A DNA stretch of 64,000 nt from Diadema setosum (lineage: Eukaryota > Echinodermata > Echinoidea > Diadematoida > Diadematidae). A model generated the notes under the pieces. The model ran no database searches. It had not been told where the DNA came from and worked only from the letters and a program-made list of their open reading frames with translations. Shown one piece after another: positions 1 through 11,615 of this stretch. Position numbers and translations under genes: made by a program. The stretch spans positions 18,789,706 through 18,853,705 of the forward strand of contig NC_092693.1 in NCBI RefSeq assembly GCF_964275005.1, read 5' to 3'. Within the stretch, counting starts at the first letter, position 1, and each line of letters begins with the position of its first letter.

Positions 1-41
1 TGTTGTAAGTATTAGTTTGCCAGTTTTCCTTGCTTCCACAG

Positions 42-2840
42 CAGAAGGGCTTGTAAAAGCTCTGTAGCCTTTCTCCTGTATTTGGAAAGTGACGTATAAC
101 CACATTTTAGCAACTCACCTCTTATATAGACTTGAATTTGAATGGGATATCTGTATGGCATAGTGAAGTGTTTATCATGCTGCGTGTAATTTTGACTCCT
201 TCATTTGATGTCCCTCTTCCTGTTGACACTTATATTGAAAAAAAAAAAGTTTGATGTTGTATGTCTGAGCTGTATCAGTGTGAGGTCATGGAAACACTGA
301 GCAATGCCTTTCCTGTATCATCAGGGATGTAAGTTAATCTTTGCACAAATGGTTGAGATCTTCCTACAACAGTGTTTTGAGTGATAAATGGGACACTTAA
401 AAAGTCTGAGTTACCTTGCAATTTGAGATGTCATTTTACTGTGAAAAGCAAGACTCCAATTCATAAAAGTGTCATGTAACTTATATACAACTTCCACTGT
501 ACATCGTGTAAAGTGTTCGTACCACACTCTATTTTTTAATGGTTGTGTCTGGAGCACTGTAATTTTGGAGCAGTATTGTGGATTGTCTTGACACAGATTG
601 TAGAAAAAGCAGTTTGAATTCATTTTAGAGACCACCTGTTTTAGTCCTGTGGTGAACTTGGTGTAAAAAGGAACTAAATGGTGTTGGCTCTTTGAGTTAC
701 AGCGATTGTAATAGACAAAAATATCACATTATCTTGGAACAGAAGACTCATTTAATCTTAACAGACTTTCAAACTCCAATCCGTGTACTTTTGTGGTGTT
801 TTTGTTTAACTTTTAGTTTTGCTGCCTTAAATGTTTGACTATTATTAATGGCACAAAAAGGAGAAAAGATAAGCAAAGATGAAGTCTGCTCTGGTCTTTG
901 CTACAGTGCCATTCTGTCATCAGTTGAGTAGCACAAGGGTGTTAATTATATCTGTAGAACTTTCCACCCTCTTAACATCCTTGTATTTGTCAACCTAAGA
1001 TATGACTTGTCCCTCTACTGGTTTTATTTGTCGCTCTGTGCTCAGTTGACTAATTTGTCCATGTATCTACTTGCACTGAGGAAGTGATGAACAGGATGAG
1101 TCATTTCCCCATCTGGTTTCTTGTGATGCGATCAAACAAATACCGGTATGTGAAAATGAATATACATGTATATGTCAAGTTCATATTGCTTCTTTGATGC
1201 ATATTATACATCAGGATTTTCTCTTCTTTTTTCTTTTTTCTGTTACCGGTTGTGGCAATAATAGTCGTCATGTGTCGAGTTATATATTTGTACTGTTTGT
1301 GACAATTTCTTCGCAGATGAGAAGATGATAAGAGAGCAACAACGAAAGCAAAGCAGCTTTGCTGCATCGTATGTAACTCTTGAATATCAACAGCACTATA
1401 CTCTTGCAGTGATACCCACTTGTCTTGTATGTCTGTAATTACTAAGCAACCATGATAACGTCACATTCATTCTCACAGGTGCATTTTGAAAATAGATGGT
1501 TGCCCTTGTATGGCATGTGTAGGAGAAGAACATTGTTTATGTGGTTGTTGTTGTTTTAAGTGTGTGTCTTGGGCCATAAGTGGCTAAGAAGTATTAGTCT
1601 TTTTTTATGCCTCTATCCTGAAGGGTGCCCAAGGCACTATTTCTCATGAATTAAGGTCACCCTACAGAAGGTGAAATTGTTATTGTGTTTTGAGCGCAGC
1701 TTTGGATTGTTTTCATTTACAGACAGCTACTGGTATCAGACATAGCATGTTAGCAAATGCTGAAAGTCATCTTGTGTTCCCTCAAGAATAATCTATCAAT
1801 CAAGCCAGGCGTGTTCACACTCATATAAACATCATTATTGTATACCTGTGTTGAATTCCCAAAAGAAGGTGTTCCATATCCCACCCCAGTGTTCAGATGA
1901 GGTAAGGTACTCCAGCCACAAGAGCTGTGACAATGGTGAATGTGTGATATTAGGTTTATGTTATTTTTTTTCCCCCAAGAGCGGTGTTTCATGCATTCTA
2001 AAAAAAAAAAATGTTTTATCACTTCTGCGCATGTGACATGTCAACTTACCTGACGGTCTTCAGCAGTGTAGGAGCTCTTCTATGAGATTTTGTGTTCACG
2101 TTGGTTTGCATTATTGGCAGAATGATGAGAGTGCGAAGCACTTACAGATTATCACTACAAATGTAAAACAAACAAACATGATTGTTACATTGTACATGTG
2201 TGAAGAATAATTTATGAAGGACTATTTTCTTGATTTTCCAAGGGTGACTATAACTTTCAATTACCATGATGACCAGTTGGTTTGGGGTTTTTGCTCAGTG
2301 ATCTTCACTCAACTGTAAACCAATATGAGCAAATCAAATTTGTTTTTATTCATTTTTTTTTTTTAATTGTGAATGATATATCAATGTGCTAGCTAGCAGG
2401 CCATTGTGTCAAATGATATGAAGTATTTACATAGTGTCTACAAGGGAAGCTTGATGCTGTTCTTGTCACTGAAAAGCAGTTGCACTGTATCACGGGGCAA
2501 TGCTGGATGATTTGTCCTCCGCATCAAAATGTTTTTTCTCTCCAATGCGACCCGTCATCATGAACCATTTGTGCCTCTATTTATGTATATTTTTGTTCTC
2601 ATATTCTCTGGTTGGTCAGTGGTGTTGTGAAACAAAAGAAAGAAAAATGTTTTTATCAAAGATGGCTTCCACTTTATGTCTTCCTTCACTTTGTTGTGGG
2701 TTGTTAAAAAGAGCATAGCTATAGGTCTTCCTGTAGAAGTGAATTGGCTTTTGTCAGGAAACAAACTAATGGGATTTATGCGGGTCATATATAACGTTAT
2801 TTGTCAATCGCCTGGTGTAATAGGATGAAAGAAATAAAAT
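42..2840 (+). other. Possible terminal exon and long 3' UTR of an upstream gene
   Basis: A good splice acceptor (pyrimidines then CACAG) ends at 41. It is followed by four codons (Gln-Lys-Gly-Leu) and a TAA at 54-56. No substantial reading frame follows, and an AATAAA signal lies at 2833-2838. This would fit the last few codons and a 2.8-kb 3' UTR of a gene entering from the left on the same strand as the arrestin gene. The coding part is too short to recognise, so this is only a suggestion. Otherwise the stretch shows no gene. Confidence 0.2.
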
Positions 2841-2924
2841 CTTCTCTTTTTTTTAATATCATGAAATCACAAGAATTTGTGCACGTTGCTCATTCATACC
2901 CTGTTTGTTGTCATGGTGAATTTC

Positions 2925-3345
2925 TCAACTTGAGGCTCTGTGTTTGATGTGCATGTTGAAATTGCAAAAGGCTTGAAGGAGTGATAAAAAGGTGCATTGT
3001 ACTCTGCGATGATCCAAAGGGATGTTCCATAGAGTGAAGTTTGCAAGATTTACGCTGTGTTTGAATTGTGTGTTGAAGTTCTAAAGGCGATTTTTTTTTT
3101 TCATCCAAAGGGATGATCTATAAAGTGGGCTGTCTGTGATTTGCGTGTTGAAATGGTACTAGACACTGAGGAGTTTTCAAAGGATTATTTGAGATAATCC
3201 CGCGAATTTTGCAAGTTTTAGGCTGCATTTGATGGTTGTGTTGAACTGATGGTACTCTAGGTGTGAAGGAGTCATAAAGAGCCTACTATCATAACGGGAT
3301 GTTCTAAAATGTGGATCTCTCAAGGTTAGGCTGTGTGTTTGATGC
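2925..3345. repeat. Degenerate tandem repeat, unit about 110-170 bp
   Basis: Segments reading approximately GGCTGTGTTTGATG...GTGTTGAA recur near 2935, 3052, 3222 and 3332. Each is followed by similar text about a blocked AAAGGGATG and a TATAAAG or CATAAAG segment. Units are diverged and uneven in length. No coding signal is seen. From 3346 to 4197 I see nothing recognisable. Confidence 0.55.
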
Positions 3346-4197
3346 GAGTGTGTTTCTCCTTGTAAACATTCTTTTCTTGACAGAGTACTTTCAGCACTTG
3401 CACACTTCAGTGTACTGTATACACATTTCTATGTACAAAGTTGATGACTTCAAATTACAGGGAGTGAACATTCTGTATCTTTTTTTTTTCTGTTTATATG
3501 TTTTAGTAAATCAAATCAAAATTACATTATTTAAACACAATTGGCAACCATTTGAAAAGTGACAAGAGAAACATTTAGGGCAATTCATACACAAAACAAC
3601 TTTTAACCTATGCAGACACCAGGGTATCATTCTGTATCTTTTTGTACTGGAAAGAGATTTTGCTGAATGTGGGAGTTAGTGTGTGTGTGTATGTTTTGTG
3701 TATGTACCTTTGTGCTTGCTTGGGCATGAAGAATATGCTTAAAGGAGTAACTTGTCCTTTTGTGCCCAATACATTTTGCCCCTTGTGGCTGCTAATGATG
3801 TAAATATTATTTATTACAATCAGGGACTGAAATCTACAGAATCTGTCACACGATTCAACGAAGTTTCCATAGGAAAAGTGCTTGGAAATCGTGTGCGATA
3901 TCATCTCTTAGTAGCAGTGCAAAAATGTGTTCATAAACCCTTTCAAGCTGAAGACAAGACTATCATGTGCAATACCAGTTGCTAATATACATGTAATACC
4001 ATACATTAGCCAGTGGGGTTGACTGAGAATTAGGGATTAAGTGTGAAAGCGCTTTCTTTCGAAAACTCTTTTTTTTTTTCAAAGTTAATTGAAAAATGAC
4101 AACTGAAATGAAAAAGAAAGCATGAGTCAAATTTCAGTGTTCGACTTTATGCTGCACTGGTACTATTTAATATTGACCACATTTAGTTTCTATTTCC

Positions 4198-4790
4198 TTA
4201 AAGGGGAAATCCAGTTCAAATATAAGTTAGTCTGAAGAGAAAGAGTAAAATATTACGAGTTCAACGGTAAAAGTTTGATCGAAATCAGGGGAAATGTAAG
4301 GAAATTATGACATTTTGACATTTCGCTAATTTTTTTGGAAACATTTCTTGAATGGTCAATATGAATATGTAAATGACAAAGTGAGCATATCATCCCCTCA
4401 CAACTTGCCATATATTTTGTACATAAAATTTTTAAATTTCCAGTTTTTCATTCAAACAGGTGCAATTGTGCCCGAGGATAAAATCCTGATATATCTAACT
4501 GATCACCATTCTGAAGTTATTCAACCAGGAATAACATCATATTTCTGACTTCAACGACAGAGACATTGAATTGTTATAATTTTTTGGAAAATTGTGAGGT
4601 TATGACATGGTCAGCTCACTCATTTGCATATTCATATCCACTGTACAAGAAATGTTTTGCAGAAATAAGCAAAACTTCAAAATTTCATAACTTCCATATT
4701 TTTCATCCGATTTCAGTCAAATTTTGCTGTTGAACTTTTTATCTTTTTTTATCAGACTAAATTATTTTTTTGACTGGATTTACCCTTTAA
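4198..4790. mobile_element. TTAA-flanked MITE, family C, full copy
   Basis: The ends are TTAAAGGGGAAATCCAGT and ACTGGATTTACCCTTTAA, imperfect inverted repeats bounded by TTAA on both sides. This is the signature of piggyBac-type insertions. Truncated relatives with the same left end lie at 28,701 and 50,197. No reading frame for a transposase is present, so the element is non-autonomous. Confidence 0.7.
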
Positions 4791-5086
4791 GGGTGCATGA
4801 CTTAGTTTTGCTGTTGAAGGTCACTGTACTTTAAAATTCTTGTCAAAATGTGCATTTTGAAAACATACATCATCTCTCAATACATGTATAAGTCCTCCAG
4901 TCTTATAAACTGAGGCTTTTAACAGTCTGGTATTCTTGATTCTAGATTACTAACAGAATGCATGCTGGTGTCTGCGCGCTCAAAGCAAGTAGGCCCTATA
5001 TTGATAATGCATAACAGTACACTCTTTTGAAAGGCCATTGTAGTAGTCCACTTCATATTTCAAATGACCTCTAACCCATAAAGTGC

Positions 5087-5181
5087 TTAACCCATTGAGT
5101 CCTGAGTATACTCGGGCAAGTGTCTATGGGAAACACTAATGCGTGTTCAGTAGCAAAATCAGCCCATCCTCAGTGGGTTAA
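5087..5181. mobile_element. 95-bp TTAA-bounded inverted-repeat element
   Basis: The left end TTAACCCATTGAG and the right end CTCAGTGGGTTAA are near-perfect inverted repeats, both bounded by TTAA. It is short and non-coding, probably a minimal TTAA-class MITE. Confidence 0.55.
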
Positions 5182-5262
5182 GGTACATTATGTACCTTTT
5201 TGAAAAGATTATCAGCTGGTATTTGGTGAAAACTCGTGATGTTTCATTGGAACAAATGTATA

Positions 5263-5511
5263 TGAAGGGTTTGCTTGCAAAAACCGATAAGTCCATTTTT
5301 GAAGATTTTGAAGTACGATCTCTGTCACAAAGTACAAAATAATACCTTTTTAATGATATATTGGTCACTACATATAAAGGTATATTTTTAAAGTTATGGT
5401 CGAAAGAAGCAAAAAAATTCTTATTATTTTCTTTATTTTTCTTGACCTTTAATCGCAAATATCTCCATTTGGCAAATTTGGACTTATCGGTTTTTGCAAG
5501 CAAACTCTTCG
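5263..5511. repeat. Inverted repeat with arms of about 32 bp
   Basis: The segment at about 5265-5295 (core GCTTGCAAAAACCGATAAG) is the reverse complement of 5479-5509, separated by about 180 bp. It probably belongs to a foldback element whose outer ends I cannot define. The flanking 5512-7200 stretch is AT-rich and shows no gene. Confidence 0.55.
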
Positions 5512-7297
5512 TATTTATCACAATAATGCAGAAAAATGAGTATCATCATAAAGATTAAATTTTACAGTCACAAATTACAATATGTCCAAATATGTGTTCT
5601 GGCACAAAATACCACAAAAAAAAAAAAAAAAGTCCTCATATGGTACTACCCGGGTATTGCAGACATGATTCACAATAATATTATGCAACTATATTAGGAA
5701 CAAAAAGAGGTGAATACTTGGAGATTTCTGCACTCATTCCCTAAGGTACTAATTTACAAAATTAGGTAGAAAATTCAAAAAAAGAATTACCATAAAGTTT
5801 GAAAAATATTGCAATTGTGTATATTTTGAGAATGATGATATTTTTTTGTTAAATAAGAAATTTATGTTTGGCACAAAATATTGTAGTAATATATCAAATT
5901 CATTAACAAAAAGAAAATTTCATTAGTGAAAATTTAAATTTATCCTCTTCAATATGGTGTGTGTGTATGATATGACATAAACACTAGAAATAATATTTCT
6001 GAATTATTTCCAAAAAATTTGAGTAGCCCAGCAACTAGAATGCTTAAAATACCCTCAGCAGTTCAAGGATAAAAGATGGATCAATATCGACAAGAAAGTG
6101 ATGATATCATAAGAATTTGGCCACAAATGTATAGTAGAGTTATAAATGCAAGTTTGCAGTTCTCAAGACTCCTGTGAAATCAAATAAGGCTATGACATCA
6201 TCTCCTGATAATTTTTCTATTGTCACGTAACATAAACACAATCTCTTTGATGGAAGTTGATTTAGGAACTATTATGACTATGAGCACGGAGGTTCCTAGC
6301 CCGACCAGACGCTGCTTATACAGCAAGTTAGGAGGTTCCCGCCCCCCTGCCAGGAGTCATCAAAACTAATTTAGCAGCATCAACCTAGAATAATTTCACA
6401 AGAATGATACAAGGTCTCCTTTATTTAATACATCATTTCAAGAAGGAAAGAATGAAGATTTGTGTACACCCCCCCCCCACCCCCAGTAGATGGAAGATTT
6501 GCTTTCTTCGTAGACGTAGGCCTATAACAATAATAAACATTGTACCAGCACTCGAACTAGATTGCTTTCTTACGTGACGTGTTAAAGAAATCAACTACTA
6601 AGTAGATGGCGCAGTTCAACCAAATGCAACAGCACTGATATGCAACCACATTATACATGGTGGATAATAGTCTATTACGTAAACCGATTTGAAATAAAAT
6701 TTGATAGATTGACATTTTTTCTTTCCCAACAACTACAAATAATTACCTCTTTCTAGCCAGAAACAATCTTGAATACATATTATTCGCATATAAGCCTTTC
6801 TTTATTGGTTCATGTAACAGTTATGATAGATGTCATAATGATAATGACAGTAATACGCCTGGCAGCGTCTAAAGATGATTAGAACTAAGACTACGACATA
6901 AACAACAACAAATACCAGCTCAGCAATGAATGTGGCAGAAAGAGCTAATAGGAGTGCAGCGAGTGAGAATGGGAGTGGCTGATGATGCGATTGGAGGACT
7001 GATGTCATTTTTCATATCTCTTATAGTCTTATCTGTTGAACACGGTCACAGTTATGATGATCACGCACTGAACAAGTATCATAACTGGTGAGGACCACGA
7101 CAAGTGATGCTCCAGCTCCAGGACCAATCGACATGTACATGTAACAGTTAGTATAGATCGTGATCCAAAGCTAAAGCTGAGATTGAAGTCCCATGTGTGT
7201 ACATCTGTGTTTGTTGACGGTATTCCCCGAATAGGAGAGATTTGAGCGTGGCTGTGCAGCTGTGGGAACCATACACGTGGTTGCATGCATGGTAAAG

Positions 7298-7418
7298 ATG
7301 GGAAAGCTACAAGCATTTGAGCTTGTATTAGATGACAATAAAGATGCCTATATGCCAGGTGATACTATTCGGGGACAAGTGCGGATTCACCTTTCAGCGC
7401 CAAAAGGATATATTGCAG
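7298..7418 (+). CDS. Arrestin gene exon 1 (start codon)
   Basis: This exon encodes residues 1-40 and ends GCAG|GTAAGT in phase 1. MGKLQAFELVLDDN and GDTIRGQVRI match the first beta strands of the alpha-arrestin N domain. The upstream ATG at 7289 has a weak context (T at -3), so 7298 is preferred. Confidence 0.88.
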
Positions 7419-9723
7419 GTAAGTTTAAGCTGTACTGTAGCCTAGCCCTAACCCTGGGACGCTCCGTGTACACAGTTACACACTGCGTGTTGTCGCTGGT
7501 CGCAGGCCTAAGTGTAGTGTAACTGTAAGGAAAGCAGTTGACCGAAGAAAGATCGGTCTGTATCTGGTCGTCGGGGATATGTTCCGCGGAGACTGCGTCT
7601 GGTTTCTTCTTCTTCTTCTGCCAGGTGAAGTAGATCTAAATTTCACTGACCTCTGGGAAGAGTATTTTCGTACTTTGTGCAGTGCTGAAACTAGTGTGCC
7701 ATGCGCATGCTGCATTGTTTGATGCTGTTTTGTTGCAATGAATGTACAATGTATACGCTAGATCTTATAAAAAGTAAAAAGTGCTCTTTGAGCAAGTAAA
7801 ATTAGCTCCTCTTCCAACTAGATTTGACACAGTGTCACCCCAACTAGCTGCCTCTTAAACTGTTCTAGCTAGGGAAGAAGCAGCTGTTACACTGGTGGGG
7901 AGCTGGTTCCAGAAGCATATGACATTTGGGAAGAAGGAGTTTTGAAACCCAGAGGTTCTGCAGAGTTGCTGTCGATCTTGAGTAGGTCTTCATCCAGATG
8001 ATCGTGTTACCGGGTAAATGTAAGGTGGTTCAGATGGAATAGCAATCAATTGACGCAAGATGCGGTACAGCATGATGACTTTCAGCTGGGCCCTTCTCTG
8101 CAAGAGATTGCCATTTTAAGGAGTGAAGCATTTCACCGACAGTTGGACACTATGTTGAGGGTGAAAGTCTCCCAGAGTGAACCGAGCAGCACGCCTTTGA
8201 ACCATTTCAAGCTTCCAGTAAGTTCCAGATTTGGTCACGGAGACCTCCTGTCTCCAAAGGATCCGGAGAGTGATAACGTCAAAAAAATTAAAAGACTCCT
8301 CTGGACAGACGGATCTTTCTGTCAAGGAAAGCAGAAGCCTGTGAGGTCCGCTTGTTGTCCAATCGCATCGCCGGGTCTCATGGCAACTGGTCATGTTTGA
8401 AGCGGAATAGAGAGTTCCCCGAGGAAAGAGTCAGTTTATAATATAGCAGTAGAGTCTACATACATACTAGTAGTCTATTTCATGATACATGCCATTTCGT
8501 TTATATTCTTAAGCAACCATTGCAACATGAATTCAGGAGTTCTGATTTGACAATTGGCATGCAATTATGTTACGAGACAACCTCACAAGAGTGATCTTCG
8601 TTTAATAGTTTAATATGTGATAGTGACAATTGTGAAAACTCATTAATTTTGATATACTGTGTGATTTTTTTTTTTTTTTTTTTTTTGGGGGGGGGGGTGT
8701 TTTAAAGGTAGGGGATACCTTTTACAGACCTCCCAAAATGCAGCAAAACATTAAATATGGACCTCAGGGGACTTGTTTAGGCCACTGCTGAGAAATTTGG
8801 AAGTCAACAGTTATCTACAATTTGAATAATGCACAAAACTCAACTACTCAGTAGTTAAGTGTCAGCCACACTTAAGCCTTTTTGTTGCAGTCTTCTCTAT
8901 TTTTTATCTATAAACACAAATCTAAAAGTATAAGAGCTGATGTAATAACATATAGAGTGTGTGGCAAAAATGTATATAGAAATGTTTGTAAGTTTTGATG
9001 AACTTTCTGCACAAAATATACATGATGGACACACATGCAGTGCATGGGTCTGCAAAGGTAGCCTAGTAATGTACTGGAATTTACGGTGAGCCCCGAAAAA
9101 AATTCAATTCAAAATCTAACGGTCAATAAAAATGTACGAAATGTTACCTTCCACTTTCAATACTTCATGGGAGTTTCTAAAATGATACTCTCTTCAACAT
9201 GCCACTGTATTTATACAACTCTTCATTTGAGGCATGCAAATGGGATTCCCTACCTTTAATGCAAGCCACCCCATGATTTAACCATAATGCTGTCCAAAAT
9301 TTGACTACCTGCTAATACATGAACATATTATATTGAATATTTAACTCTCAGGTGTCTGTTATTCAGGTTTCTGTTGCTCATTTTTCCATCCAGACAAATT
9401 CATAGTTTGATAGTAACCAAAATCTATAATTTGGTCATTGAAAAGAATTTAATCAGTTGTGAATGATACCAGTATTACTCAAGGCATTTGACAAGGGAGT
9501 TACATTTCAATGTTTTATCAGAACTGCAGTGATAAGTCCATGTCTGGCAGAAAAGGGTATGATAGCCATGGAGTTCTTGATTACCACACACTAATAATAA
9601 CTTCTCAATACTTCATTCAGCTAGGAAATTGAGATTTCAGTTTTGTACACTGAGGGAAAACAAAATGACACAAAGCAAATATCATTGCATTGTATCATCC
9701 ATCCTCACCATTTCCTAAAAATG

Positions 9724-9787
<64 letters not shown>

Positions 9788-11528
9788 TATATATATATAC
9801 ATTAGTATAACATTTGTACTTCTGTGTTTCTTTGTGACCATATCATTTCTGTTTTCTTGCAGGACTAAAGGTTGAATGCAAAGGAAAGGCTCGCACCTAC
9901 TGGACGAAAGAAACAGAAGAAAATGATGAGAAAAAGGTGAAAGTTTACCAGAAGAAATTTACACTCTTCAAAGTGCAAAGCACGCTATGGGGTATTACTG
10001 GTGAGTGTTGCAACTTTTTATTTTGTATCTCTATGTTGCTTCAGTCATATAAACTGTACTAGTACAGCTACTAGTATTTGGAACATGACCAAAGTTTAAA
10101 CAAACAAACGAACAAACAAACAAACTAACAGTAAAACTTAGCCCTGTTGGCTGAAACAAAATGTATGATTTGGGAAATAATTATAAATGTAAAAACAAGT
10201 GAATATAGCTTTCTGACTACGCATTATCATATCTGTCATCACTATAATTTGTAGTATTTGTATGCAGAGCAATTTATTTTCAGTGTAATGTAGTTGTCTT
10301 CAGATGTGATAATGATTAACATTGGCCGTTTTGGTGGGGTTTTTTTTTGTTTTTGTTTGTTTGTTGTTGTTGTTTTTTAGTTTCAGGAGCTAACATATTC
10401 TCTGCCACAAGACTTGAGCTCGCTGCTGGGAATCACACTTTCCCTTTCCAGTTGACGTTGCCCAGTCTCCACACACCACCGCCTATAGAGAGCAAGTATG
10501 GCTGGGTGCGATACTACCTCACTGCTGTAATTGAGAGACCGTGGAAGTTCAGTCACAAAACAAGGCACTACCTTTGCATTTGGAGCATAAAAAACATGAA
10601 CAGCATTCCAAGTGTCTTTGTAAGTTGCTGTAAATTGCTGTAACTTTGTTCTATGTGTATAATCATATTCATGATGACATGTTAAGTGCATGTAGTATTA
10701 TGCATGAGCAGGGTGGTCCATGAGGGGTTTTAGCTTGTCACTGCAACATGCTGAAATTCTTGTGCAACATCTTCAAAAGCTAGTAACATGCTATGCAACA
10801 TCCTAAAGAATTTGCAACAAGCTCAAAATAAAATGTATTCAAACATGTGAAAAACATGTGCAGAACATGATAAGAAACATCAAACTACCTGGTACATGTA
10901 CTAAGATATATGTGGGCAAAACATGAGAGAGAACATTAAATGAAAGCAGCACAAAGGGAGATACGCTGCGAAATATTGCGTACTATATGTGCTCTTTATG
11001 TGCGCTCCGCTTTGCAATATTCTCTGATTCTGAGCTTGCAACATGCTAAAATTTCAAGTTGTGGACCACCCTGCATGAGTAGTCAAACATTTTGCAATTC
11101 ATGTTCATGTTGTGAAACTTGTTGAAATCAGAATCAAGAGCCTTTCTTCGCCAGTGAGTCAAATGTGTACAAATTTCTCGTACAGAACTATGGACGGGAA
11201 ATATAATGTGGCACAAAGAGGGCTAAATACTTTTTCATAAACATGGTTCACTCCAGGAATGCACACTGTTAACAGTGGACACATACTAGCCATTGGTGTT
11301 TTCATTTGCCCACAAGGACCAGGGCTCCATTTCATAAAAGATGTTAGGATTCCAACTCTAGCTGGAATGGCAACTTCCAGTGGCAACAGCCAATCAGGAA
11401 GCTGTATTCTCATCATTACCATGACAATTGCCATTCCAGCAAGATTTGCTGTCATATCAACTATTTATGAAATGTGGTCCAGAAGGCCAAGCATCCTATC
11501 AACATTCTATATATGTATATATATATAT

Positions 11529-11615
<87 letters not shown>

